A stretch of 64,000 bases of DNA from Streptomyces narbonensis. GTDB lineage: Bacteria; Actinomycetota; Actinomycetes; Streptomycetales; Streptomycetaceae. Below, in pieces: positions 1-7,933 of the stretch. Position 1 is the first letter of the stretch; the number at the start of each line of letters is the position of its first letter. The position numbers and the translations under genes were made by a program. The notes below the pieces were generated by a model. It was not told where the DNA came from. It saw nothing but the letters and a program-made list of their open reading frames with translations, and did not search any database. Where the stretch lies: contig NZ_BMSF01000024.1 in NCBI RefSeq assembly GCF_014649015.1, forward strand, positions 1 to 64,000, given 5' to 3'.

Positions 1-114
1 GCACCGCAACCGCCGCAGCCCTCACCATCTGGCTCCGAACATGATCGGCCGGACAAGTCCTAGGCGGCTCGCGGTCGGCGGCCCCGTTGAGCCGGTGGGC
101 AGGGTGTCCCCCGT
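1..114. other. Window edge, downstream of the thiolase operon
   Basis: This stretch follows the stop codon of the leftward thiolase gene. On the plus strand one frame reads a short tail ending ALTIWLRT and a stop near base 45. It could be the end of a gene entering from the left, but it is too short to identify. No hairpin or other signal is clear. Confidence 0.2.
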
Positions 115-1281
115 TCAGCCTGCGGGCAGGGTGTCCCCGACCAGCCACATGGAGAAGAACTGCGCGCCGCCTCCGTAGGCGTGGCCGAGCGCCCGCCGTG
201 CGCCGTCCACCTGGTGTTCGCCCGCCTCGCCGCGCACCTGGAGCGCGGCCTCGGCGAAGCGGATCATGCCGGAGGCTCCGATGGGGTTGGTGGAGAGCAC
301 TCCGCCCGAGGGGTTCACGGGCAGGTCGCCGTCGAGTTCGGTCACCCCGGCCTCGGTGAGCTTCCACCCCTCGCCCTCCTCGGCGAAGCCGAGGTTCTCC
401 AGCCACATCGGCTCGTACCAGGAGAACGGCACGTACATCTCGACGGCGTCGATCTCCCGCCTCGGGTCCGTGATGCCGGCCTGGCGGTAGACGTCGGCGG
501 CGCAGTCCCGGCCCGCCTGCGGCGAGACGAAGTCCTTCCCTGCGAAGAGGGTGGGCTCGCTGCGCATGGCGCCACCGTGCACCCAGGCGGCGGGGCGCGG
601 GGCACGGGCCGCTCCTGCGCGGTTGGTGAGGACCATGGCGCAGGCGCCGTCGGAGGACGGGCAGGTCTCCGAGTACCGGATCGGGTCCCAGAGCATCGGG
701 GAGGCCTGGACCTTCTCCAGGGTCAGGTCGTGCTCGTGGAGATGGGCGTAGGGGTTCTTGAGCGCGTTGCGCCGGTCCTTGTACGCGACGAGGGAGCCGA
801 TCGCGTCGGGGGCGCCGGTGCGGCGCATGTAGGCGCGGACGTGCGGGGCGAAGAAGCCTCCGGCGCCGGCGAGCAGGGGCTGCTGGAAGGGGACGGGCAG
901 GGAGAGGCCCCACATGGCGTTGGACTCGGACTGCTTCTCGAAGGCGAGGGTGAGGACGGTTCCGTGGACACCCGCCGCGACGAGGTTGGCGGCGACGAGG
1001 GCGGTGGAGCCGCCGACGGATCCGGCGGTGTGGACGCGGAGCATGGGTTTGCCGACGGCGCCGAGCGCGTCGGCGAGGTACAGCTCCGGCATCATCACGC
1101 CCTCGAAGAAGTCGGGGGCCTTGCCGATGACGACGGCGTCGATGTCCGCCCAGGTGAGTTCCGCGTCCGCCAGGGCCCGGACGGCGGCCTCTCGGACGAG
1201 TCCGGCGATGGAGACGTCCCGGCGGGCGGCGACGTGCTTGGTCTGGCCGATGCCGACGACGGCGACGGGCTCTTTAGGCAC
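115..1281 (-). CDS. Thiolase-like lipid-transfer protein (SCP-x/Ltp3-like)
   Basis: The 388-residue product has the SCP-x type thiolase fold: an N-terminal VAVVGIGQT strand and a C-terminal NPSGG...NPIGASG glycine motif. The usual nucleophilic Cys region reads HTAGSVGGS (about residues 84-92), so the Cys of true thiolases is missing. Family members such as Ltp2 are retro-aldolases working with a DUF35 partner in sterol side-chain removal; the same role is inferred here. The GTG start at 1281 lies inside the upstream thiolase gene (8-base overlap) and follows a GGAAGGGG ribosome site. It is the last gene of a four-gene leftward operon. The length is close to M. tuberculosis Ltp3, whose neighbours are the same families. 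Class is certain; substrate is inferred. Confidence 0.85.
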   Translation of the reverse strand: MPKEPVAVVGIGQTKHVAARRDVSIAGLVREAAVRALADAELTWADIDAVVIGKAPDFFEGVMMPELYLADALGAVGKPMLRVHTAGSVGGSTALVAANLVAAGVHGTVLTLAFEKQSESNAMWGLSLPVPFQQPLLAGAGGFFAPHVRAYMRRTGAPDAIGSLVAYKDRRNALKNPYAHLHEHDLTLEKVQASPMLWDPIRYSETCPSSDGACAMVLTNRAGAARAPRPAAWVHGGAMRSEPTLFAGKDFVSPQAGRDCAADVYRQAGITDPRREIDAVEMYVPFSWYEPMWLENLGFAEEGEGWKLTEAGVTELDGDLPVNPSGGVLSTNPIGASGMIRFAEAALQVRGEAGEHQVDGARRALGHAYGGGAQFFSMWLVGDTLPAG

Positions 1282-2341
1282 GGGGGTCCCCTTCCAGGAC
1301 GGCGACCAGGTTCTGCTGGAGGCAGGGCCCGGAGGTGGCGTGGGCGAGGGCGCGGTCGGAGGCGCCCCGGTGGATGCGGGCGGCGGCCTCGCCGAGGCGG
1401 ATGAGGCCGGTGGCCATGACGGGGTTGGCGGCGAGGGCGCCGCCGGAGGGGTTGATCCGCACGCTCGCGTCGAGGCCGAGGGCCTTGGTGAGCACGACCT
1501 CCTGGGAGGTGAAGGGGGCGTGGAGTTCAGCGGTGTCGACGGGCCTCTCGAAGACTCCGGCGCGCTCGGCGGCGAGGCGGGTGGAGGGCGAGTCGGTGAG
1601 GTCGCGGACGCCGAGGGAGTGGGCCTCGATGCGGTGGTCCATGCCCCGGATCCAGGCGGGGCGCTCGCAGAGCTCGCGGGCCAGGTCGCCGGCGGCGAGG
1701 ATCACGGCGGCGGCTCCGTCGCCGATGGGCGGGCAGTCGCCGGTGCGGAGCGGCTGGACGACGTACTCGCCCTGGGGGCGGGTGCCGGGCAGTTGGGCGT
1801 GCGGGTTGGCCGCCGCGTCGCTCCGGCTCCGTTCGGCGATGGCGGCGAGGGCGGGTTCGTCGGTGTGGCCCGCGTCGACGAGCACCTGGGCCTGGAGCGC
1901 GGCGAGGGCGACGGAGTCGGGCCAGAGCGGGGCGAGGTAGTAGGGGTCGAGCTGGCGGGTGAGGACGTCGCGTACGGAACCGGGCGAGGACTTCCCGTAC
2001 GAGTAGACGAGGGCGGTGTCGGCCTCCCCGGTGAGGAGCTTCACCCACGCCTCGTACAGGGCCCAGGCGCCGTCCGTCTCGACGTGGGACTCGGAGATCG
2101 GCGGCCAGGCGCCGACGCCGTCGAGGGCCATGGTGAAGGAGAAGGCCCGTCCCGCGAGGTAGTCGGAGGAGCCGGAGCAGGTGAAGCCGATGTCGGAGGC
2201 CTTGAGTCCGGTCTGCCGGAGCACGTCGTGCAGGACGGGCATGACCATCTCGACCTCGGAGAGGTCGTCGGTGCGGCGGCGGTGGTCACTCTGGGCGAAG
2301 GCGACGATCGCCACCTCTCGTGCGGGCCGGTGCGGCGTCAC
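1274..2341 (-). CDS. Thiolase-like protein (Ltp4-like), second subunit
   Basis: This 355-residue thiolase-superfamily protein starts at a GTG at 2341. The start overlaps the upstream stop as GTGA and has AAGGAG five bases before it, so I reject the longer open frame reaching 2425. The fold is shown by VAIVAFAQS at the N-terminus and NPSGGALAANPVMATG near the C-terminus. The expected nucleophile region reads HVETDGAW and has no Cys, as in the neighbouring paralogue. Length and position match M. tuberculosis Ltp4 (about 354 residues), next to Ltp3. Two Cys-less thiolase homologues beside a DUF35 protein suggest a hetero-oligomeric acyl-CoA retro-aldolase, which is inference. Translation is probably coupled to both neighbours. 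Confidence 0.85.
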   Translation of the reverse strand: MTPHRPAREVAIVAFAQSDHRRRTDDLSEVEMVMPVLHDVLRQTGLKASDIGFTCSGSSDYLAGRAFSFTMALDGVGAWPPISESHVETDGAWALYEAWVKLLTGEADTALVYSYGKSSPGSVRDVLTRQLDPYYLAPLWPDSVALAALQAQVLVDAGHTDEPALAAIAERSRSDAAANPHAQLPGTRPQGEYVVQPLRTGDCPPIGDGAAAVILAAGDLARELCERPAWIRGMDHRIEAHSLGVRDLTDSPSTRLAAERAGVFERPVDTAELHAPFTSQEVVLTKALGLDASVRINPSGGALAANPVMATGLIRLGEAAARIHRGASDRALAHATSGPCLQQNLVAVLEGDPRA

Positions 2342-3303
2342 AGCAGCTCCTTGTAGGTGTCGTAGTCGGCGTCGGGTTCGCCGGTGGGCCGGTAGTGGTC
2401 GGGGTAGCGCCCGTCCTCGCTCCACACGGGTTCGACGCGCAGGCCCATGCGGACCTCGTCGTAGGGGATGCCGGCGATGCGGCCGTGGAGGGCGAGCCCG
2501 GCGCCGTCGAGGGCGATGTGGGCGTAGACGTACGGCACCTCGATGTCCAGGTTCTTCGCCTTGATGTTGACGATGCAGTACGTGGTGACCGTGCCGCGCG
2601 GGCCCACCTCGACCTGGTCGGTGGTGGCGACCCCGCAGGTGGGGCAGGCGCCCCGGGGAGGCACGTAGACCTTGGAGCAGGAGGGGCAGCGCTCGCCGAC
2701 GGTGCGGCGCTCGGCGAGCGCGTGGAGGTAGCGGGTCTGGGCGCGGCCGGGACTGTAGGTGTAGTCGAGGCGGGCGGCGGCGACGATGCCGGTGACGGGA
2801 TCGGTGAACCGGCCGTCATGGGCGCCCGGTTCGACCACCGGGTCGCTGTCGTACGGCTCGAAGCAGGCGATGTCGGTGATGGCACCGGACCGTTCGGCGG
2901 CCCAGCGGATCCGGACGCGCAGTCCGGTGCGGACGGCCTCGGGGCCGGGGGCGTCGAGGGCGTGCAGGAGTGCGGTGTCGGCGCCGTCGAGACGGACGAG
3001 GACCCAGGCGAAGGGGGTGGTGAGCGGCTGGCCGGTGCGGGGCTCGGGGTTCCAGGCCCAGGTGGTGACGGTACCGGTGACGCCGACCTCGACGAGTTCG
3101 CGGAGCTCGGCGGCGGTGAGGGGGTCGTACTCGACGGGCGGGACGAGCACCTCACCGGCCTCGGTCCGCACCCCGAGCACGGTCCGCTCGCGCAGTCCGG
3201 TGAGGAAGGCGGACTGGACGGGGCCGAGGGAGCGGGTGAAGGGGAACTCGACGACAAGGGGTGCGCGGAGGGTCTCCGGGGGCGGGGCGGCTTCGGTGGT
3301 CAT
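2338..3303 (-). CDS. DUF35 OB-fold protein with Zn ribbon
   Basis: The 321-residue protein carries a C-terminal rubredoxin-like Zn ribbon (Cys206, Cys209, Cys220, Cys223; C-x2-C-x10-C-x2-C) followed by an OB-fold (GTVTTYCIVNIKA...). The N-terminal half (about 15-150) looks like a second, degenerate OB-fold without Cys. DUF35 proteins bind thiolase-like partners and channel acyl-CoA; ChsH2 with Ltp2 is the characterised example. The ATG at 3303 has AAGGAG seven bases upstream; the longer frame to 3531 runs antisense through the hydratase gene. The stop overlaps the next start (GTGA). Length and order agree with M. tuberculosis Rv3521, next to ltp4. Confidence 0.85.
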   Translation of the reverse strand: MTTEAAPPPETLRAPLVVEFPFTRSLGPVQSAFLTGLRERTVLGVRTEAGEVLVPPVEYDPLTAAELRELVEVGVTGTVTTWAWNPEPRTGQPLTTPFAWVLVRLDGADTALLHALDAPGPEAVRTGLRVRIRWAAERSGAITDIACFEPYDSDPVVEPGAHDGRFTDPVTGIVAAARLDYTYSPGRAQTRYLHALAERRTVGERCPSCSKVYVPPRGACPTCGVATTDQVEVGPRGTVTTYCIVNIKAKNLDIEVPYVYAHIALDGAGLALHGRIAGIPYDEVRMGLRVEPVWSEDGRYPDHYRPTGEPDADYDTYKELL

Positions 3304-3350
3304 GGGGCGGCTCCTTGGTTGGGGGGGGTGGTGGGGGTGGGCGCAGCGGC

Positions 3351-4151
3351 TCACTCCCGCCGGTACTCCGGCGTCCGCTTCTCCGCGAACGCCCTCGCCC
3401 CCTCCTTCGCGTCCGCCGTGTCGAAGATCGGCCACCCCCGCTTCAGTTCGGCGGCCAGCCCCTCCGTCTCCGTCATCTCGGCGGTCTCGTAGACGGAGGC
3501 CTTCACCGCCTCGACGGCGAGCGGTCCGCACGCGTTGATGCGCTCGGCGATGTCGAGGGCCGCGTCGAGGGCCGTGCCGTCGGGGACGACCCGTCCGACG
3601 AGGCCGATCCGGGCTGCCTCCTCGGCGGTGTACGGGCGGCCCGTGAGGAGCATTTCGAGGGCGTGGGTACGGGCGATCTGGCGGGGCAGCCGGACGGTGG
3701 AACCGCCGATGGGGAAGAGGCCTCGCCTGACCTCGAAGAGGCCGAAGGTCGCGGAGGCGGCCGCGACCCGGATGTCGGTGCCCTGGAGGATCTCGGTGCC
3801 GCCGGCGACGCAGTACCCCTCGACGGCCGCGATGACGGGCTTGCGCGGGCGGTGGTGGCGCAGCATCGCCTTCCAGTGCAGGTCGGGGTCGGCTTTCAGG
3901 CGGTCCCGGTACTGCTCGCCCTCCATGCCCTTGCCGGCCAGGGCCTTGAGGTCCATGCCGGCGCAGAAGGAGCCGCCCGCGCCGGTGAGGACGATCGAGC
4001 GGATGCCGTCGTCGGCGTCGGCCTCCAGCCAGCCGTCGTGGAGGCCGACGAGCATCGGCAGCGAGAGCGCGTTCTTGGCCTCGGGCCGGTTCAAGGTGAG
4101 GACGAGCGTGGCGCCTTCGCGCCGCACGTCCAGGTGTTCGGTGCCACCCAT
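3351..4151 (-). CDS. Enoyl-CoA hydratase, crotonase family (EchA19-like)
   Basis: This 266-residue crotonase should hydrate a 2-enoyl-CoA in the cytoplasm. Both catalytic glutamates are present: Glu120 in AGGTEILQGTD and Glu140 in FGLFEVRRGLFP. The oxyanion-hole segment SFCAGMDLKAL and the crotonase start (LTLNRPEAKNALS) are also clear. It is the first gene of the leftward operon with the DUF35 and thiolase-like genes, and diverges from a FadD19-like synthetase, which is the echA19-fadD19 pairing known for cholesterol side-chain degradation in mycobacteria. A KstR-type site lies 22 bases before its ATG. Sterol specificity rests on synteny and operator, not on a diagnostic residue. Confidence 0.88.
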   Translation of the reverse strand: MGGTEHLDVRREGATLVLTLNRPEAKNALSLPMLVGLHDGWLEADADDGIRSIVLTGAGGSFCAGMDLKALAGKGMEGEQYRDRLKADPDLHWKAMLRHHRPRKPVIAAVEGYCVAGGTEILQGTDIRVAAASATFGLFEVRRGLFPIGGSTVRLPRQIARTHALEMLLTGRPYTAEEAARIGLVGRVVPDGTALDAALDIAERINACGPLAVEAVKASVYETAEMTETEGLAAELKRGWPIFDTADAKEGARAFAEKRTPEYRRE

Positions 4152-4172
4152 GGGGTCTCCCGTCTCCAGTTC

Positions 4173-4186
4173 TGGAACAGGTTGCA
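4173..4186. promoter_or_regulatory. KstR-type operator
   Basis: TGGAACAGGTTGCA fits the published KstR consensus TnnAACnnGTTnnA at every fixed position. It lies in the 183-base divergent promoter between the hydratase (ATG at 4151) and the acyl-CoA synthetase (GTG at 4335). KstR is a TetR-family repressor of upper cholesterol catabolism released by 3-oxo-4-cholestenoyl-CoA. Binding here is inferred. An identical-consensus site lies at 45785-45798. Confidence 0.7.
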
Positions 4187-4210
4187 GGAGTGGGGGATCC
4201 AGTTCAATAG

Positions 4211-4232
4211 TTTTCTGACACTCAGTCAGATT
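4211..4232. promoter_or_regulatory. Palindrome TTTTCTGA-N7-TCAGATT, copy 1
   Basis: An inverted repeat TCTGA-N7-TCAGA is embedded in a longer match (TTTTCTGA and TCAGATT) shared with the site at 25695-25716. It lies about 100 bases before the synthetase start and 60 before the hydratase start, so it could control both. Size and symmetry suit a TetR-type dimer. The regulator is unknown. Confidence 0.6.
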
Positions 4233-4334
4233 CTTCTGCGCACCCCCTTCCCCCCGTCGCCGGTCGGCGCTCTAATGACCGCCACGTCACTGCGCACCCG
4301 TACGAGTCAGCGCGAACCGGGATCAGGAGGAACG

Positions 4335-5987
4335 GTGGAGTACAACCTTGCCGACCTGTTCGAATCGGTGGTCGACGTGGTCCCGGACCGCGAGGCTCTC
4401 GTGTACGTCGATCACCCGGGCACGGGCGCGGAGCGCCGCCTCACGTACGCCGAACTCGACGCCGCCGCCAACGGGATCGCCCATCACCTCATCGACGCGG
4501 GCATCCGGCCCGGCGAGCACCTCGGCCTCCACCTGTACAACGGCGTCGAGTACCTGCAGACGGTCCTCGCCTGTCTCAAGGCGCGGATCGTGCCGGTCAA
4601 CGTGAACTACCGGTACGTGGAGGAGGAGCTCGTCTACCTCTACCGGGACGCCGACCTGGCGGCGCTCGTCTTCGACGCCGAGTTCACGGATCGGGTGGCG
4701 GCGGCGCGGCCGCAGACGGAGAAGCTGCGGCACCTCGTGCGGGTGGGGACCCCGCCCGAGGGAGCGCCGGCCCTCGACTGCGTCCCGTACGCCGAGGCCG
4801 AGGCGGCCGGCGCGAAGGAGCGCGGCTTCGGCCCGCGATCCGGGGACGACCTCTTCATCATCTACACCGGCGGCACGACCGGCATGCCGAAGGGCGTCCT
4901 GTGGCGCCAGGAGGACCTGTTCTTCGCGGGCCTGTTCGGGGGTGAGCCCTCGGGCGAGCCCGTGAAGCGGCCCGAGGAGCTGGCCGAGCGGGTCGCGGCA
5001 GGCGGCCCCGGCATCACCTTCTTCCCCGCGCCACCGCTGATGCACGGCACCTCCACGCTGACGGCGTTCATCGCCTTCAACTACGGCCAGCGGGTCGTCC
5101 TCCACCGCAAGTACGTGCCGGAGGAGGTCCTGCGCACCCTGGAGAAGGAGAAGGTCTCCAGCATCTCCCTCGTGGGCGACGCCATGCTGCGCCCGCTCGT
5201 GGACGCCCTGCACGGCCCCCTCAAGGGCACCGACCTCTCCCAGCTCTTCAGCCTGTCGTCCTCCGGGGCGATCATGTCCGACACCGTCCGTGCCCAGCTC
5301 CAGGAGCTCATGCCGAACGTGCTGCTGCTCAACAACTTCGGCTCCACCGAGTCCGGTTCCAACGGTCGCGCGACGGACGACTCCGGCCCTGACAAGGGCT
5401 TCCGGCTCCACGTCAACGAACGGACGCAGGTCGTCGACCCGGCGACCCGCGAACCCGTCGCGACGGGCGAGATCGGCCGCCTGGCCCAGCGTGGTCACGT
5501 CCCGCTCGGCTACTACAACGACCCGGCCAAGACCGCCGAGACCTTCTTCGAGAAGGACGGCGTGCGGTGGGTGCTCCTCGGCGACATGGCGACCGTCGAC
5601 GAGCAGGGCGTCGTCACCGTCCTCGGGCGCGGCTCGCAGTGCATCAACACGGGCGGCGAGAAGGTCTACCCGGAGGAGGTGGAGCAGGCGCTGAAGTCCC
5701 ACCCCGACGTGTACGACGCCCTGGTCGCCGGGGTCCCCGACGCCCGCTGGGGCAACCACGTCGCCGCGGTCGTCCAGCTCCGCGCGGACGCCCCGCCGCT
5801 GGACCTGGAGGCGGTGCAGACCCACTGCCGCCCGCGCCTGGCGGGCTACAAGGTCCCTCGCCAGCTGGTGCTCACCGACCGGATCCAGCGCTCCCCCAGC
5901 GGCAAGGCGGACTACCGCTGGGCCCGCTCGGTGGCGGTGGAGGCGGACGCTGACGCGGGAACGGCCACGGAGGACGGGCGGGTCTAG
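4335..5987 (+). CDS. Acyl-CoA synthetase (FadD19-like)
   Basis: The 550-residue AMP-forming ligase activates a carboxylic acid to its CoA thioester. The P-loop reads IIYTGGTTGMPKG, the middle motif NNFGSTESGSNG, and the hinge/C-terminal region GDMATVDEQG...GRGSQCINTGGEKVYPEEVE with PSGKADYRWA holding the catalytic Lys. The frame is open upstream to 3261, but the GTG at 4335 has AGGAGG four bases before it and begins EYNLADLFESVVD, like FadD19. Length (550) fits FadD19 (about 548), the C24 sterol acyl-CoA ligase. It diverges from the EchA19-like hydratase. Its TAG stop lies in the left terminal repeat of a MITE-like element. Confidence 0.88.
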   Translation: MEYNLADLFESVVDVVPDREALVYVDHPGTGAERRLTYAELDAAANGIAHHLIDAGIRPGEHLGLHLYNGVEYLQTVLACLKARIVPVNVNYRYVEEELVYLYRDADLAALVFDAEFTDRVAAARPQTEKLRHLVRVGTPPEGAPALDCVPYAEAEAAGAKERGFGPRSGDDLFIIYTGGTTGMPKGVLWRQEDLFFAGLFGGEPSGEPVKRPEELAERVAAGGPGITFFPAPPLMHGTSTLTAFIAFNYGQRVVLHRKYVPEEVLRTLEKEKVSSISLVGDAMLRPLVDALHGPLKGTDLSQLFSLSSSGAIMSDTVRAQLQELMPNVLLLNNFGSTESGSNGRATDDSGPDKGFRLHVNERTQVVDPATREPVATGEIGRLAQRGHVPLGYYNDPAKTAETFFEKDGVRWVLLGDMATVDEQGVVTVLGRGSQCINTGGEKVYPEEVEQALKSHPDVYDALVAGVPDARWGNHVAAVVQLRADAPPLDLEAVQTHCRPRLAGYKVPRQLVLTDRIQRSPSGKADYRWARSVAVEADADAGTATEDGRV

Positions 5988-6195
5988 GGGGTGTCGTCAC
6001 ATTCCCGTCGTCGCCCGAAGGGCGGCCCCGCGGCGTCTGGTGCGTGTTCTCGGCGTGCCGGGCGAAGGCCCACGTACTGGACGTACGTGGGCCTTCGCCC
6101 GGTGCGGCGAGAGTGCGTGCCCGGGGGGCGCCTCCCAGCGGTAGCTGGGGGAGCGTTGCGGCGCAGACGGGAATGTGACGACACCCCCTAGACCC
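5980..6195. mobile_element. MITE-like element with 30-bp terminal inverted repeats
   Basis: The ends (5980-6009 and 6166-6195) are perfect inverted repeats of 30 bases, each containing CTAG then GGGGTGTCGTCACATTCCCG. Inside is a perfect 18-bp stem with a TGGAC loop (6060-6100) and a smaller hairpin CCCAGC-GGTA-GCTGGG (6133-6148). It has no transposase gene; the short open frames that cover it are by-products of the symmetry. Both converging genes end in TAG codons supplied by the repeats (5985-5987 and 6188-6190). A truncated relative is at 45884-46044. It may be a non-autonomous transposon, a two-way terminator, or both. Confidence 0.7.
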
Positions 6196-7729
6196 CGAAC
6201 TCCCGGAGCGCTGCCAGGAATTCGACCGGCCGGGCGTCATGGATCAGATGCCCGGCGTCGATCGTGACCAGGCGGGCGCCGGGGATGCGTTCGGTGAGCC
6301 GGGTGAGGTGTTCCTGCGGGAGGTGGCTGGACGGGCCGCCGGCGAGGACGAGGGTGGGGGCCGTGATCGCGTGGAGGCCCTCGCGCCAGGCGGGGTCGGG
6401 GGCGTTCAGCTGGGCGTCGGTGGTCGTGACGACCTCCCAGTCGAGGGCGAGCGGGCCCTCGGGGCGCTCGGCGACCGGGCGGGGCGGGTCGAGCGGGATG
6501 AAGGCGGGCGGCTCCTCTAGGACCAGGCGCCCGATCAGGCCGGGTTCGTGCTGGGCGAGGAGGCAGGCGGCCCCGCCGCCCATCGAATGCGCCACGACGG
6601 TCGCCCCGGCGAGGCAGAGAGCGCGCAGGAAGCCGCCGAGTTCGTCGCGGAGGTCCTCGAAGCCGTAGCCGCCGGGACGGTCGCTCAGTCCGTGGCCACG
6701 CAGGTCGGGGGCGTACACCCGGTGGTCGGCTGCGAGGCCCTCGGCGATGCCGTGCCAGGCGGTGCCGTTCTCGCCTCGGCCGTGGACGAGGACGACGGGC
6801 GGGGCCCCCTCGGGGCCGCTCACCCGGTAGGCGAGGCGCACGCCGTCCACGGTGACCGTGCGGACCTCCGGATCGAGGAAGGCGGCGACCGGGCGGACGA
6901 AGGCCTCCGCGTCGTCCACCCAGGGGAAGTGCCCGGCGCCGGGCAGGACGACGAGCTCGGCGTCGGGGAAGCGCGTCGCGATCTCGGCGGCCCTGGCCGG
7001 GGTGGGACCGGCGTCGTACTCCCCGGCCAGGATCAGCACCGGCGCCTCGAGCGCGGTGAGGGCCTTTCCGGTGGTCTCCGGGTCGTAGGCGCCCTCGCCG
7101 TGGTAGGCCGAGGCCGCCTCCCAGTGGATCTGCTCCTGCGCTGTCGCCGCGTGCTTCTGGGCGGCCTCGTCCCAGCGGCCGTAGGCGAAGGGCGCCACGA
7201 TCTCCAGTTCGCGGGGCAGCGGGGTGTCGGGGCCGATCGAGGCGAGTCCGGCGCGGGCCGCCGCGTACCAGGGCCGGTCGGCGAAGACCTCGACGGCCTC
7301 GTCCCACTCCTCGTCGGTGGTGCCGAGGCCGAGCGCCCGCCCGGCGGAGGTGACGAGGACGAGGGAGCGGACGCGCTCGGGGTGGGCCGCGGCGTACAGC
7401 GTGGCGAGGTTCCCGGCGGCGGAGTGGCCGAGGAGGTCGATCCGCTCCAGGTCGAGGTGGGCGCGGAGGGCCTCGACATCGCCGACCTGACGGTCGCAGC
7501 GGTACGTGCCGGGGTCGGCGGGCTCGGCACTCGCCCCGGTGCCGCGCGCATCGAGCACGACCAGGGTGCGGTGGGCCGAGAGTCCGCCGAGGTCGCCGAG
7601 GTAGGCGGCGTCGCGCATGGGACCGCCGGGCAGGCAGATCAGCGGCTCGCCCTCGCCCTGCGTCCGGTAGGCGAGTTCGGTCCCGTCGTACGTGGTGAAG
7701 GTCGTGATGGTGGGCATGCGGTTGATCAT
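6188..7729 (-). CDS. Tandem alpha/beta hydrolase (two fused domains)
   Basis: About 510 residues hold two alpha/beta-hydrolase domains in a row. Numbering from the ATG at 7717, domain 1 (about 1-285) has nucleophile Ser99 in GHSAAG, Asp235 in AGEYDAG and His263 in GAGHFPW. Domain 2 (about 287-509) has Ser378 in AHSMGG and His490 in DAGHLIH, but the usual acid loop reads AGGPSSH with no Asp. Domain 2 may therefore use another acid or be impaired. The start is uncertain: ATG at 7729 or 7717, or a GTG at 7738 with better spacing from GGAG. Much of the longer upstream frame runs antisense to the next gene. The stop lies in the right repeat of the MITE-like element. The substrate is unknown. Confidence 0.8.
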   Translation of the reverse strand: MINRMPTITTFTTYDGTELAYRTQGEGEPLICLPGGPMRDAAYLGDLGGLSAHRTLVVLDARGTGASAEPADPGTYRCDRQVGDVEALRAHLDLERIDLLGHSAAGNLATLYAAAHPERVRSLVLVTSAGRALGLGTTDEEWDEAVEVFADRPWYAAARAGLASIGPDTPLPRELEIVAPFAYGRWDEAAQKHAATAQEQIHWEAASAYHGEGAYDPETTGKALTALEAPVLILAGEYDAGPTPARAAEIATRFPDAELVVLPGAGHFPWVDDAEAFVRPVAAFLDPEVRTVTVDGVRLAYRVSGPEGAPPVVLVHGRGENGTAWHGIAEGLAADHRVYAPDLRGHGLSDRPGGYGFEDLRDELGGFLRALCLAGATVVAHSMGGGAACLLAQHEPGLIGRLVLEEPPAFIPLDPPRPVAERPEGPLALDWEVVTTTDAQLNAPDPAWREGLHAITAPTLVLAGGPSSHLPQEHLTRLTERIPGARLVTIDAGHLIHDARPVEFLAALREFGV

Positions 7730-7933
7730 CACGACCACTTGTCGATCTCCGCAACGGATTTCGCCTAGGGCGGGACTACGGGCGGGATGGTGGGCGGGAC
7801 GAGGGCGGGACGACATGCGGGACAACGTGCGGGGGGGGGCTCGGGACGAAGCGTGCAACGACGTGCGGAAGGCCTGCTGAGGGCGCGATACGGTGGTTGG
7901 ACCGTCCCCGACATGCGAAGGAACCGTTCCACC

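Noticed and set aside
5991..6191. Short open frames on both strands inside the MITE-like element
   Set aside because: They arise from the inverted-repeat structure, have no ribosome site and mirror each other.
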